From contig NC_088340.1 in NCBI RefSeq assembly GCF_036884655.1, positions 4,117,501-4,181,500 on the forward strand: a DNA stretch of 64,000 nt, written 5' to 3'. The position numbers and the translations under genes were made by a program. The notes under the pieces were generated by a model. The model did not search any database, was not told the origin of the DNA, and was given only the letters and a program-made list of their open reading frames with translations. Shown here in pieces: positions 36,301-50,754 of this stretch. The stretch's first letter is position 1. Each line of letters begins with the position of its first letter. The stretch comes from Musa acuminata AAA Group (Eukaryota > Streptophyta > Magnoliopsida > Zingiberales > Musaceae).

Positions 36301-36663
36301 CTCCACATGAAACCCGAAGCAGAGGGGGGAGAGTCGGAAAAGGTGCGAGGTGGAGAAAGGTGGGATTTTTCTTCCTTTTTCCTGCAATTTTTTGTGCGCC
36401 ATATTGTTTATGTTTCCGTGAATTTGGTTGAGAGCTCGACCCGATCCCGCTCTGAAGCTTCGGGAAACGAGGGGATCACGTGTGGCGTTTGATCCGCTCC
36501 ACGCGAACTCCTTCCCCAATCCCTTCTCTTCCTCGTTTCTCGGTCTTCGTCTCTGCGATCGCCTCCTCTTCGTTCCGAATTCGAGTGGGTGGGAATCTCG
36601 CCGTCGAGTTAATCGGCCGTGAATCTCCCTGATTTCTGAGTCCTGAGTATCGTTCTTCCGCTG

Positions 36664-36749
36664 GTAGATTTCATTTCCTATTTGGTTTTTTTTTTGTTTT
36701 TGGATAGCGGTTTGTGAATATTTTGTCTTTTGTTCTTCTCTCGCTGCAG
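36664..36749 (+). other. Probable intron in the FAB1 5' leader
   Basis: GTAGATTT at 36664 and TCGCTGCAG ending at 36749, with a T-rich tract before the acceptor, would form an 86-bp leader intron. This is inferred from splice signals only. Confidence 0.4.
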
Positions 36750-37187
36750 AATTGGTTTCTGGCGACGCGGGTTTCAGTTTGTGAAGGTTTTGAGGTCGGA
36801 TTGCCGTCGGACATAGGTCACATATAGGTATTAGGGTTTTGGATCGTAACCGAGAAGGTGAGGTGTCTGGGTGATGAGAGATTGATATGGAATACAAGAA
36901 AAACCGTTTACATCGCCGGGCGGTGATGTAGAGTATCAAATCCAAATCTTTGCTTCGTGGTTCTGAATTCGTCGCAAGTTAGGTAGAGCTTCTTGAAAGG
37001 GTGGGTGTTTTTGTTCCTTTTAAAAAGGGTGGCGTTCTCTTGATTATTAATTCGGTGGCTGGGTTCAATCTGTCGGATTGACTTGTATGAGCTAAAGCTG
37101 AACTTTTGGATTGAAATCTGAACAAGAGCTAGTTTGTTGGAGAAACTTTTCAATCATTTTCGGATAGCAGCAAATGAACAAATCAGA

Positions 37188-37229
37188 ATGAGGGTCTTGC
37201 CAGGACCCATCGTCTATGGAAACCACTGA
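37188..37229 (+). promoter_or_regulatory. Upstream ORF overlapping the FAB1 start codon
   Basis: An ATG at 37188 (A at -3) opens a 13-codon frame ending at TGA 37227-37229, so it overlaps the main ATG at 37216 in another frame. Two other short frames start at 36887 (14 codons) and 37174 (5 codons). The main ATG has T at -3. If this part of the leader is retained in the mRNA, translation of the kinase should be reduced. Confidence 0.4.
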
Positions 37230-40200
37230 CAAGAGGTTCCCTGATTTAGTCACCATATTGAAATCCTGGATTCCTTGGAGGGCTGAACCGACTTCTGTTT
37301 CGAGGGACTTTTGGATGCCCGATGATAGTTGCATGGTTTGTTATGAATGTGACTCCCAGTTTACGATCTTCAATCGCAGACACCATTGCCGTAAATGTGG
37401 AAGGGTTTTCTGTGCTAAATGCACCTCGAATTTTGTCCCTGTTAATTCCTATGTCACTGAGAATTTCAGAGAGGAAGAGCTGATTCGTGTGTGCACTTTT
37501 TGCTTCAAGCAGTGGGAGGATGTAACAGCCTCAAGGGATGAAGGTCAACCATCAGGCCCAAAACTTAGTCCTTCTCTTTCCACTACAAGTTTGGCTAGTA
37601 CCAAGTCAAGTGTTACTGGTAATAGCATTACGTCAACAGCAGTTTCATGCACATGTTCAAGTGGAGCTTACCAGCAAGCCTCTTATGGTCCTGCCCACAG
37701 TCCCAGTCAGTCTGTTCACTTGGAGACCTGCCATGACAAGGAAGACATGCTGATAGCAGAAACTAACATGGATTCTTTGGCGGATAAAGGCGATCGTTCT
37801 CCGACTCACTTTAGGTTTTGTTTGAACAGGTGCAATTCTGTTCTCAATGGCATTATCTGCATCGTGATATATCTTTTCATTGGACTGGGCTTGTAGGTCA
37901 AACAGGTTGATATCTGCATAAATATGCTTGACAGTGAGTAATAACATACTTTTTTGATATTCATGCATGTTTTGCATCTCCACAAGATAGCATTTCTTCT
38001 CATGTTCTCATGATATCATCGAAGCCTCATACATTATGTTTGGTTTTAGAGTTCTATTCAATGCTGAGAAGGCTCTGTGAGAAGATTAGACAAACTATAG
38101 GATTGGTAAAACCTCAAAGGCAATTGGTGATCTGAAGGGACATGCTGTTGTATTTTGTGCTTGTTCAACCTTTGAAAAACTCCTCTCTTGTTTTCAAGTG
38201 GCTAGTAGCCAGTGCCACTGCTGAACCAAAATGAAATGAGTCTTTTCACAATGTACAGCTTGGGCTAACAAATTGATATAAGTTGCACAGTTTCGAGTTA
38301 AGGAAGCTAGAAGAGTTAGTGATTTAAGAAATAACTTATGAAGACAGTTCCCCCCAAATCACATAGCAACCTCTTCACAATGAGGGCATAGGCCAAAAAC
38401 TGTGAAACCTAAATATTATCTAGATGTTAGATTATTGAGTTTAGAATAATCTAAACTTCTAGCTAAAGTATTATAAACTATAATTGTTTTTTAATCCTTT
38501 CAGGACTTTGCAGTGATGGTTAGCGCAATTTTAGATCCAGCATGTCTAGGATGTCTCTATATAGTCTGACAAAAAGAAAAAAAACCACAATAACAGCATC
38601 AAAACAAGTCTATTTTGGACATCTTTTTTCATGTTTAGCAACAGTTTTAGTTGAAACACCTCAAAGTGATACATGATTTTTCTTATTGAGTCTGCGAACT
38701 CAGATGCCCAAAATTATGCCCTTTTTTTTACCTGAAATACATAAATTAATAAATATATTTTATGAAATAAAAATTGTACGATAAATCTGATCAATTCCTG
38801 TATTAGATCAATATGCAATATAAAATTATTACGTGTTTTTGAAATTTCTGCTTAAATGATCTGATACTTTTTATCTCATCTTTGACATAATCCATGAAGC
38901 TCATGAGCTCATATTAGATCTTTGAAGATGTCACCTGACACTTTTGTTCCATGAGTTATTGAGTGTGCTTCGCTAGAGAGCATGGCTGCCATTGTGTTCT
39001 CTCACTTCTTTAGAAGTTCATATTTCATGTATTGAATTGAACTTGTCAAAGTTCTCAAATGTTTGTGCTAACTTGTTCTTGAACCTTGTATTTTCTGGTG
39101 CCTACAGGAATTACCGTCCCCATCTAGATCATGTTATACTGCAGAAAGTTCTTTTTTTTTTTTGTTTATTATTATTTTCATCAATTCATCACAGTTACTT
39201 TCTTCTGTTGAACTTACATCCTTTTTATATGATGTTCTAACTTCTAAATGTTGATGAAGAAGATGGACTGTTCAGGATGTCAATAATTAATTTTGGCAAT
39301 TGACACTTAAATTTGTAGTTTTCCTATGGTTACAGGAGTGATGATGATGATGATGATGACGACTATGGAGCATGTCAATGGGACTCAGAAGAACAAAGGT
39401 TACGCAACTCTGATGAATTTTATGACCCAGTTGACTTTGATGAATCTGAGCAGAGTTATGGATCAAGTAAAATGCTTTCTGCTGAAGGAACTATTGGCAC
39501 TGAAGATATTTGTTCTCCAGTTCCTGAAAACTCTGAATTCCATGTTTCTTTAGGTGTTGGAAATGTGGAAGAACAAGGTATTGTTAATAATGTTGAATGT
39601 AATGCTTCTTCTGCCATATATGGTGTGGATAGCACTGATGCAGAGACTATGGACTTTGAGAACAATCAGCAACTTTGGCTCCCTCCTGAGCCTGAAGATG
39701 AAGAAGATGAGAAAGAAGCTGTTATGTTTGAAGATGATGAGGAGGATGCCACAGGAGAGTGGCATTATCTGCGTTCATCAAATAGCTTTGGAAGTCGTGA
39801 GCATCGAAGCAGAGATCGATCAAGTGAGGAACACAAGAAAGCCATGAAAAGTGTTGTTGATGGGCATTTTAGGGCTTTAGTAGCTCAACTTCTTCAAGTA
39901 GAAAATATATCTATCTGTGAAGAAGATGGTAAAGAGAATTGGCTAGATATCATAACATCCTTGTCATGGGAAGCAGCAACCCTTCTAAAACCGGACACTA
40001 GCAGTGGTGGAGGCATGGACCCTGGGTTGTATGTGAAGGTCAAGTGCCTAGCTTGTGGGCGTCGCAGTGATAGGTAATTTGATGTTCTGCAATGTTTCAT
40101 TTAGTTTGATATCTGGGCTATTGGTTTATGTTTTTGATGGCTGCTTTGATGATCAATTGATTTTACTGGTTGTTTTAACTGAGCCTTCTCTATAACAGAA

Positions 40201-43200
40201 ATGCAGTTGATTATCATATTGTTGTTTCAGGATTATTATCAAAATCTGACTAGTTCATAGTTGTTTTGTGTAACTCATATATTATTTTATTTTTGGGAAA
40301 TGCCTTGATGCTAATTAGTGTTCCTTGTCCTTTTATCTTTTAGCATGGTGGTGAAAGGAGTTGTGTGCAAGAAGAATGTGGCTCACCGCCGTATGTTGTC
40401 AAAGATTGAGAAACCCCGATTCCTTCTCCTTGGTGGAGCTCTTGAATATCAGCGTGTGACAAATTTGCTCTCAAGTTTTGATACATTGTTGCAGCAGGTT
40501 TGTTTATCCCTTACTTTTAATAGCATGTGTTTTACAATTTAACTTGTGTGTATTGAGTGATTTATGCTATATATATGCTTAGAGAGAAATTCTTTGTTGC
40601 CATTTTTTATTCTGTTCTTTCCAGGAAATGGATCATTTGAAGATGGCAGTTGCAAAGATAGATGCTCACCATCCCAATGTTCTTTTGGTAGAGAAATCAG
40701 TTTCTCGTTTTGCTCAAGATTATCTTCTTGCTAAAAACATTTCACTTGTTTTGAATATCAAAAGGCCACTCTTGGAGCGTATAGCACGCTGTACTGGTGC
40801 TCAGATAGTCCCTTCAATTGACCATCTTTCATCTCCCAAGCTGGGGCATTGTGACTCATTTCATGTGGACAAGTTTCTTGAAGAGCATGGCAGTGCTGGA
40901 CAAGGGGGAAAGAAACTCCTAAAGACATTGATGTTTTTTCAGGGATGCCCAAAGCCCTTGGGTTGTACGGTAACTTCTCAACTTTCATGTCTTTTATTTT
41001 AGTTATTGGTTGTTATTCAGTTATAAGTGATGAAAATTAATCATCAATTATCGTTGATGCTCCTGAATTTTGATGAACTCTTTCAGCAAGCAATTTGCAG
41101 ATTTCATCAGAACAATAATCACATGATGAGAATATTGTTTTACTCGGGCACCGCTTATATGGTCGCTTAAATGCGCTGAGCCTCTACTGAGCTCTTTTTA
41201 GAAGTATACTTTCTCTCGGATAAGGACGTCTTGTTTTTTAAGGAATAGAAAATTAAGGACAATTTGATGCTTCTTTTAGTTATATGGCGATATAAGCACA
41301 CAGTATTCGCATAACTAGGAGACATATGATTCATAAACTATTAAAGATGTGTGTTATCTTGACTCATTTGTTTTGTAGATTCTGCTCAAGGGTTCTAATG
41401 GTGATGAACTGAAGAAAGTCAAACATGTTGTCCAATATGGAGTGTTTGCAGCATATCATTTGGCATTGGAAACATGTTTTCTTGCAGATGAAGGGGCTTC
41501 TCTCCCAGAACTTCTGTTGAAATCTCCAATCACTGTAGCACTGCCAGAGAAACCGTCGACTGTCAATAGATCTATATCCATGATCCCTGGTTATACAAGC
41601 TCTTCTGCTGAAAAGTCGCAATCTAATAAATCAGATCCCAACTTAGGATTTGACAACTCTCGAGAGTCTGGACTAGTAGAATTACCATTTTCTTCTGAGA
41701 ATCATACTTCCCATTGCTTCAGATCTGCTTCTATCTCTGTTGCTGGATCTTTCAATATGCATGATCTGCCTGTTGATAGAGGTAACCAAATCAATCATTT
41801 TGATGAACAGCAAAGTTTGGATCCTTTCATTTCTTTGTCTCACTCAGGAACAGTTCCAAGCTCTTTCTTTGGTGATTCTTCATGTTACACTAGAGAAGAG
41901 ATTAAATCAAGATTTTTGAAGGAGGATGAGACCAAATTCACTAAAAATGGTAATGAAACAATTCTCCATTGTCCAGTCCCAACATCCAGCTGTCATGGCG
42001 ATCTAGAAACTCTTGAGAGTGGTAGAAGAGTGGGTTGTGATGTGCAAACAGATGAAACCAAAATGATAAAAATGCAACATGGTTTCTCACATTTAGGGAC
42101 CTCAAATCAAGATAATCCAAGGAACGAGCACATGTTTTCAAAGGAAGAATTCTCACCATCTCCTTCTGATCATCAGAGCATTCTGGTTTCTCTATCTTCG
42201 CGCTGTGTGTGGAAGGGGACTGTTTGCGAGCGTGCACATCTATTCCGCATTAAATATTATGGCAGCTTTGACAAGCCTCTGGGGAGATACTTACGTGACC
42301 ATTTGTTTGATCAGGTTTTTGTATGTACATAGAGTGATTTGTCTACTAAAAATTAAATTGCCTACTAGATACTCATTGTATTTGCTATATATGTCAGAGC
42401 TATCGGTGTCGGTCCTGTGAGATGCCATCAGAAGCTCACATTTATTGTTATACTCATCTCCAAGGCAGTCTGACAATATCTGTGAGGAAGCTGCAGGAGT
42501 TTCATTTGACTGGAGAACGCGATGGCAAGATATGGATGTGGCACAGGTGCCTACGCTGTCCTCGAGTCAATGGGCTACCTCCCCCGACTCGGAGAATTGT
42601 AATGTCTGATGCTGCCTGGGGTTTGTCGTTTGGTAAATTTTTGGAGCTTAGCTTTTCAAATCATGCTGCTGCGAGTAGAGTAGCCAGCTGTGGTCATTCT
42701 CTTCACAGGGATTGTCTACGTTTTTATGGGTATTTGTGTTTTTCCCTCTATTCGTCCTTTATCATGAAATGATAAAACCTGCTCTTATTCATTTGCTGAT
42801 GCAAGTCTAAAACATGAGCAGATCCGGCGAAATGGTTGCATGTTTCAAGTATGCGTCGATTAATGTACACTCTGTCTACCTGCCACCCTCAAAACTGGAT
42901 TTCAACTGTCAGCATCAGGAGTGGGTACAAGAAGAAGCAACTAAGGTTTTCACCAATTATTTTTCTTCTTGTTACTGCTGGATTATTTGTCTCTCTAGAA
43001 ATTAATTATGTTAACATAATGTGACAGGTATTTAAGACTACAAATGATCTCTTCACTGCAGTATACAATTCATTGCGACAAGTTGAAGAAAAAATATCAA
43101 AAACTGTTTCTCATGATGGTAACACTGAAGTACTTGAATCAAGAAGAAACATAATTGAACTTGAAGCCATTCTTCAGAAAGAGCAGGCAGAGTTTGAGGT

Positions 43201-46200
43201 GAAGAAACACAACCCTTTTGTTTCTTTTTTTTCATTTCTTTATCAAAGTTTGGCCTTATCAAGTGGATATGTTTGAATTGCAATTGGACTCATTGCAGGA
43301 ATCTAAACAGAAAGTAACTAGAAAGGACTCAAGGAAGGGGCAGCCATTTATTGATATTCTTGATGTCAATAAGCTACAAAAGCAATTGCTGTTGAAGTCC
43401 TATGTATGGGATAAATGTCTAAAATTTGCTGCAGGTTCACTTAGCAACCCTCATGAATTTCTCATGACCAGAAATAATGAGGATCTCGGACTTAGGGCAC
43501 AAAGAAGCTTCATAAGTTTTGATGCTTCTGTTTCTACTGCTGCTGAATCCCTTAATGGGACCAGAACTAAAGATGGATATGACCAATATAAACAACCTGC
43601 TTCAGATCAGCAAAATGTAGATCAACAACATGTCAAGAAAACCGAACTTCTGTCTACCAGCACAAATGCTAGTGATCAATCTGATTCTTTAGAATCTGAT
43701 CTTGGTGTCCATAAGGTTCTCTCTGATGGGCATTTCCCAAATATGGCTGATCTTTCAGACACCTTGGATGCAAAATGGAGAGGTGAAAATGGTCCTACAC
43801 TGGTAGATGCAAGCAAATCAAAATCATTAACCTTGGTTGAAGCCACGCCTGCAATTTCAGCTTCCGAGAATTCTGAGGAAAGCATTATCACTGATCCGAA
43901 CAACCTTTGTGCCCCTATGATGCCACCTAGATCAGTAGAGTGTGCAGAAGTATCAATTTTGATTAAATCATTATTTTCTGACCTGTATGCTTCTCTTAAC
44001 AAGAATTGTGATAGTGCCCTAATTGAGTACCATCCTGAATATATTTCTTTGTTTAAGGAGTTCATGCAGCAGGGCTGGGCAAGGCTGCTTCCCACTGGGG
44101 TGGATGATACTGTCATCCCAATTTATGACGATGAACCGACCAGTGCCATATCTTATGCTCTTGTTTGTCCCGAGTATCACTTTCAGATATCTGATGAGCC
44201 TGAGAAGTACAGAGATGGCAGGGAATCCTCAATTTCCTTTTTGACTCAAGATTCTGGAAACCCTCATCTATTTCAATCAGTTGAGGACATTACACTTGAA
44301 AGCTTTAGAAGTTTTGGATCATTTGATGATAGCACCTCATCCATCTATGGTAGCAAGAGCTCCCTGATATTAGATCCACTTGCATCTTCTAAATCAGTGC
44401 ATGTTAGAGTTTCTTTTGCTGTCAATGGGCCTCATGGGAAAGTTAGATATACTGTAACATGTTACTATGCAAAATGTTTTGATTCTTTAAGGAGAACTTG
44501 CTGTCCGTCTGAACTTGATTTTATAAGGTCTCTCAGTCGATGTAAGAAATGGGGAGCACAGGGTGGGAAGAGCAATGTCTTCTTTGCTAAGTCACTGGAT
44601 GATAGGTTCATTATAAAGCAAGTTACCAAGACAGAGTTAGAATCATTTATCAAATTCGCCCCTGAGTATTTTAAATATCTATCAGATTCAATAAGTACGG
44701 GGAGCCCAACATGCCTGGCAAAGATTCTGGGCATCTACCAGGTATAAGTTATGCCGAGCCATTTCATGTTTGTTTTTCGAGTTTACTATGTCAACAATTA
44801 TGTCTGATAAAATTATGGTCGATGTGATCATTTTGTACGTATGTCTGTCTTATAGAGTAGGTATGATTTTGGTGAAAAAAAATTACCCAATAGTTGTAAT
44901 AATTGATCTTCCTTATGGCGAAGTGGCTGATGTAAGCTGCTAGTTGAATTTCACCCAAGGTTCCCATCCTGGAGCTTCTTTTGGCTGTTTCAATTATTGA
45001 TGCCTTATTGTTCTTTATCTCCTACATTAGTGCAAAGTTTGCTGTGGACATTCTTTATGTAGTCATCAGGACAAACAATCTGGAAATTTTTATCAGATTA
45101 CCAGTTAGAGTTTAAGTCTTAATGATAACTATTGATCAAGGATACTAAACTTTTTAGATACTTTGAGTTAGTGTAAAAATAATAGTATTGAGGTGCAAGT
45201 GGACCTCTTACGTTGATACACTTGATTTTCTTGATACTCTAGAATTATCAAGGAGGCATGCATATTTGCTTCAATTAATTTCTTTTAGTATTGGAGAAAT
45301 TATTGTTAATCTTATCATCTTATGCTGTTTTTGTTTTGTATTAAGTAATCCTGAGTTAGATTATCCTCATCCAGCTATTTAATCATAACCCTGTTTGTGT
45401 GATTGGTTGCCAAAGGCTGGAATATCGATAATGAAATACGATTATTTTAACCCATCCTGTTCATCCGAGTTAAACCCCTATGACCGAGTTAATTTAACCC
45501 TTAACATTTATTGTGTTTGAAGTGTTAAACTAATTGTCACAAAAAAAAAAACTCTCCTTAGACCCATATAAATAGCCAAAAGTTTTGACATACAGGAAAA
45601 CTGAATATATGACTGTCTCTTCGGTTAATCTTCTATCAGTTCTATAATTTTTACATTGATGTTGAACTATGAAAACATGGCAACCTTGTGAATGAGGCTC
45701 CCACCGATAAGGAACCTAAGGAGGGTTGGAAGTGCATCCTTACCCCTCTCTGTTAATTGACTCAAAATCTAACATATTGGTTTCAATATGTCAACTCTAC
45801 AAAGTAACAGATCACTATTTTATCTGTAAGTTGTATCATCGTCGTTCTTCATTAAACAAGCTTGCTTGTTGGGTCTTTTGATGTAGGTTGCAGTTAAAAA
45901 TCTGAAGGGTGGAAAAGAGTCAAGGATGGATGTACTAGTAATGGAGAACCTTTTATTTGGACGTAATGTGAAATGGTTATATGATCTCAAAGGCTCTTCA
46001 AGGTCACGGTACAATGCAGATTTAAGTGGTAACAATAAAGTACTTCTTGATCAAAATTTGATTGAGGCAATGCCTACTTCTCCAATTTTTGTTGGAAACA
46101 AGGCAAAGAGACTTCTGGAAAGGGCTGTATGGAACGACACTGCGTTTCTTGCGGTGAGTAGGTAGTTTCAGTTTAATATCTGTTTCTTACCTGCATAAAT

Positions 46201-49200
46201 ATTGATTAATATTTGTTTCTTACCTTCATAAATATTGGCTATCACATGGCTTAAGATAACAAGAAACATTTGCTTTATCATTTGGGTTATGTAAGAGTTA
46301 TAATTTTTTCTTTCCAAAGAAATAATGGAACCCACCCTGTTTCTACAAGTAAACAGAAAATAGATATAAATCTGATATTTATTTGGGTAAGGCTAAGAAG
46401 AGAGAAAAAAAGAAGGATGACTAGTAGTTTTTTTTTTTTGCCCCTCATCAATAACATCATCAGACAACAATATCCTGCTCAGAAACAAATCTGAATGACT
46501 GAAAGTCAATAATGAAGCTGCAAACACATCTTTACTCACTGCTCCTTTTTTCTTTTGTAAAGTTCTTGTTAACATTGAGTTATCAAATACCAGCCATTCA
46601 ATTTTCAGATGAATTGGCATCAAGCAAGGATGAAGCTCATATCCTCTCAAATTTTACTAAGATTTGGTCATGAAGATACCATTATTTTCCTACCTCCATC
46701 TTTGGTAATGCTGTACATATTATCTGACTGAAAGATTTCAACAAAGCTGCAAAAAAGAAATGTAATCCTATGCATGATTTATAGTTCTGTGAAGGCTAAT
46801 GGCTGAACATGGCCATTCAACAACATATCATACCTGAAACTTGATACCAAGTGATATTGTTGACTAGTGGAGACTGAGCAATCAAAAGTAACTTGCCCAT
46901 TGATCACTTTGAGACAGTGTTTCTGCCATTTCCCAATATTTGACCTTAAACAACTTTATTAACACTGATGATTCACAAACCTTCAAATTATTCTCCTTTA
47001 CACACAAGGTTCCAGCCGACAAGAATTTGTTCACTTCCTAATTTATCAGCACCATGTCATAGGAGATCTTGGCCATACTTTGAGGTCTCATGAGTAATAC
47101 TTTGCCTTAGGATTGTAGCTTATCTCCATGACATTATATATAGAAAAATAGATATACTATTGAGAATTGAGTTGACATGAAAAATACTTTTGCCTAAGGT
47201 TTTATCTTAATGGCATTTACTATAAAGTTTATCTAGCTTGTTATGCAATAAATAGTAGACAATACATATTATCTGACTGAAAGATTTCAACAAAGCTGCA
47301 AAAAAGAAATGTAATCCTATGCATGATTTATAGTTCTGTGAAGGCTAATGGCTGAACATGGCCATTCAACAACATATCATACCTGAAACTTGATACCAAG
47401 TGATATTGTTGACTAGTGGAGACTGAGCAATCAAAAGTAACTTGCCCATTGATCACTTTGAGACAGTGTTTCTGCCATTTCCCAATATTTGACCTTAAAC
47501 AACTTTATTAACACTAATGATTCACAAACCTTCAAATTATTCTCCTTTACACACAAGGTTCCAGCCGACAAGAATTTGTTCACTTCCTAATTTATCAGCA
47601 CCATGTCATAGGAGATCTTGGCCATACTTTGAGGTCTCATGAGTAATACTTTGCCTTAGGATTGTAGCTTATCTCCATGACATTATATATAGAAAAATAG
47701 ATATACTATTGAGAATTGAGTTGACATGAAAAATACTTTTGCCTAAGGTTTTATCTTAATGGCATTTACTATAAAGTTTATCTAGCTTGTTATGCAATAA
47801 ATAGTAGACAATACATATTATCTGACTGAAAGATTTCAACAAAGCTGCAAAAAAGAAATGTAATCCTATGCATGATTTATAGTTCTGTGAAGGCTAATGG
47901 CTGAACATGGCCATTCAACAACATATCATACCTGAAACTTGATACCAAGTGATATTGTTGACTAGTGGAGACTGAGCAATCAAAAGTAACTTGCCCATTG
48001 ATCACTTTGAGACAGTGTTTCTGCCATTTCCCAATATTTGACCTTAAACAACTTTATTAACACTGATGATTCACAAACCTTCAAATTATTCTCCTTTACA
48101 CACAAGGTTCCAGCCGACAAGAATTTGTTCACTTCCTAATTTATCAGCACCATGTCATAGGAGATCTTGGCCATACTTTGAGGTCTCATGAGTAATACTT
48201 TGCCTTAGGATTGTAGCTTATCTCCATGACATTATATATAGAAAAATAGATATACTATTGAGAATTGAGTTGACATGAAAAATACTTTTGCCTAAGGTTT
48301 TATCTTAATGGCATTTACTATAAAGTTTATCTAGCTTGTTATGCAATAAATAGTAGACCTGTCATTCCTTTTGTTCCTTATGCTAACACTCTTTACATTG
48401 TAATTTGTTCTTGACTAGATCAACCACTAAATTGATACAAGTTCCAATCAGAAGTTCACAATATATCAACATTTGGCTTTGTAGAACAATAAAGTGCATC
48501 TGTATCATGTATTTGCAATCCATTGATGAAAGACAACAATCCAAACTTTAATTTGTACCTTTATTGGCATTTTCCTTGATCATTCTATTTGATCCACTTG
48601 CTTCCTTCGCAAAGACCATTCATACTAAGGGGATGGTTTGCTCGATTGGGATTGAGTAGGGAAGATATAATTGGGACAAATAAAAATCTGGATGGAGTTG
48701 ATGAGATAAGAATCAATTAAGACACAATTTAATAACAAAAAATGTAGAAAATAATAATAGCAATTATTAAAAAAATAAAATTTAATAACATATAAAAATT
48801 TCATATGCTAAAATATATTATAACCTTTGGATTTCATAGCATATTTAACTTTCTAAAAAACATGAAATCAATTGTAAAAGATAACAAACAGTGTAAAGAT
48901 AACTTCAGATGTATTGAATAATAATTCATTTAAGAGTAAGTATTATCATACGATACAAAAAAAATGCAGTAGCTTACTATTGTATACGTGGTACAAAAGG
49001 TTTAAATAATAACATATTCTCATGCCCTATTACCAGTTTTTCTCTTTCTATGTATGTTGGCCATTTCTTCTAACAGAGGCCCACGCAATCTCTTCTAATC
49101 TTCTTTACTTTGTGAAGGCATTATTACTTCTCTTAATTATTAGGTTCCATAATTAGAAGATGTTAAACCACCAAAAACCACTAAAAACTTTATAATTCAT

Positions 49201-50754
49201 CTAGTGCCAAAAATGAAAATTTCTTCTTTAGTTCCTCAAAGTTCTGGAAATTAATTTTTCATGTTTCATGGGAGGGAAGAACTTACCATTGATAATGGAG
49301 CTACCGACTTGGTCAGACTTTGTTTCTTTTTGAAGTAATTTCCTCATTCTTGTAGATATGTACAAAATTTTCACTTTGGTAATAGTTATCCTACCAGTCT
49401 TCTTTATTGCCTATTTAACACTTCTTGTGCTCCAAAAAGTTCCACACATGGGTAAGATGAATGATAAACACTTTAGAGTAGCTGGAACTGCTACAATCAG
49501 ATGAAACATACTAAAATGGTGTCATATATTACAAGCATATTGTTTGGATATTAGCTACACTAATGAGTTCCCTATGGGATAGTTTTCTGAAAACTAAGCA
49601 ATTCAAACGGCAGAGTGATGTGCCATCACTAGATATTGCTGTTTCAGTTTACTTAGTTCATGCACATGTTCAACTGGCTCTGAAGTGTGAACTTCCCAGT
49701 CTTTTCTTTCAGAAAATTGATGCTCCTACGTTCTCATGTTGTCCTTTGGTCTCTTTCTTCCAATTAGATAAGCTTGCTGACTTCACAGGGACTCGCTCCT
49801 TAGAAGCTCTCAACTGGATTGGACATATGTATAAGCCACTGTTCTCATCCACCATTCAGTAATTTGTACAAAACCAAACTCTATTCATTAGTACAACATG
49901 ATATAGAACTGATGCACATTGTTGTTATCTTAGCTTAAGCAACATATCAAGGGGATATGTCAATATGATTCAGCAAGTATTACAACCATGCTTAAAATTT
50001 GAAAATGTTGTTGGCAAACAAATTTTCTCTGCCAAGCCAGTGGATCTTTCGTCTGTCAGGTCCATTACAAAATCTAGAATGTTTGAAGATATAACCTTTC
50101 TTGGTTGTCAATCTGCTATCAACATCATGAAGTTCAAATGTGTGAGCCTGAGGTTTGCAGCTGTGTGTGAATCTCGAGGCCCAATGTATTGGTTAGTCAG
50201 CTGTTGCATTCTGTTGGATGGTCACATTATATGAGTCTTTAACTTGTGTCCCATTAAAGGAGTTCATTTAGGGGGTAAATTGTGCTTTATTTTATCATGG
50301 AATGATTGTGTATTTCTGTTTCCCCTTAGACAACAAATGTTCATTTTTTCTCTACAACTCGGCACACTTTTCTTACCTAATGTTTCTGTATTTGCAACAA
50401 TTTAACATCTTTTACTGTTGTTGGCAGTCCATCGATGTGATGGATTACTCTTTACTGGTGGGCGTGGATGAGAACAAGAATGAGCTGGTTGTTGGGATCA
50501 TTGATTTCATGAGGCAGTATACATGGGACAAGCACCTGGAGACATGGGTAAAAGCTTCGGGAATATTAGGGGGGCCAAAAGATGCATCTCCGACTGTGAT
50601 TTCACCCAAGCAATACAAAAAGCGTTTCCGAAAAGCAATGTCGGCGTATTTCCTTGTGGTTCCGGACCAATGGTCACCTCCTATGATCATCCCTAGCAAG
50701 TCGCAGGCTGATCTTTTCCAAGATAATCTGCTAGGTGCATCGCAAAATTCATGA
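37216..50754 (+). CDS. 1-phosphatidylinositol-3-phosphate 5-kinase, FYVE-containing FAB1 (FAB1A/B type)
   Basis: Makes PI(3,5)P2 from PI3P on endosomes and the vacuole, controlling membrane recycling and vacuole shape. Exons: 37216-37829, 39336-40073, 40344-40497, 40625-40969, 41379-42314, 42398-42729, 42822-42945, 43028-43198, 43299-44741, 45887-46153, 50428-50754. All phases agree and give 1816 residues, close to Arabidopsis FAB1A/B. Domains: FYVE zinc finger at 33-101 ([13 protein letters not shown]), an acidic [10 protein letters not shown] run at about 206, chaperonin TCP1-like domain at about 375-660, Cys/His-rich region encoded by exon 6 with paired CxxC motifs, coiled coil at about 1090-1145, and the lipid-kinase domain from about 1500 ([33 protein letters not shown]). 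The FYVE domain separates it from FAB1C/D. Intron 10 (46154-50427) holds a triplicated sequence. Confidence 0.95.
46715..48361 (+). repeat. 549-bp sequence in three tandem copies in FAB1 intron 10
   Basis: The sequence beginning ACATATTATCTGACTG starts at 46715, 47264 and 47813, an exact period of 549 bp. The only difference I found is one base (ACACTGATG in copies 1 and 3, ACACTAATG in copy 2). The third copy loses identity at about 48359. The unit holds no coding frame, no terminal repeats and no retroelement signature. It lies far from both splice sites. Confidence 0.97.

Noticed and set aside
36139..36945. A 268-codon frame on the - strand at the FAB1 leader
   Set aside because: It is low-complexity, rich in Arg/Ser/Lys, antisense to the FAB1 leader and shows no family features.
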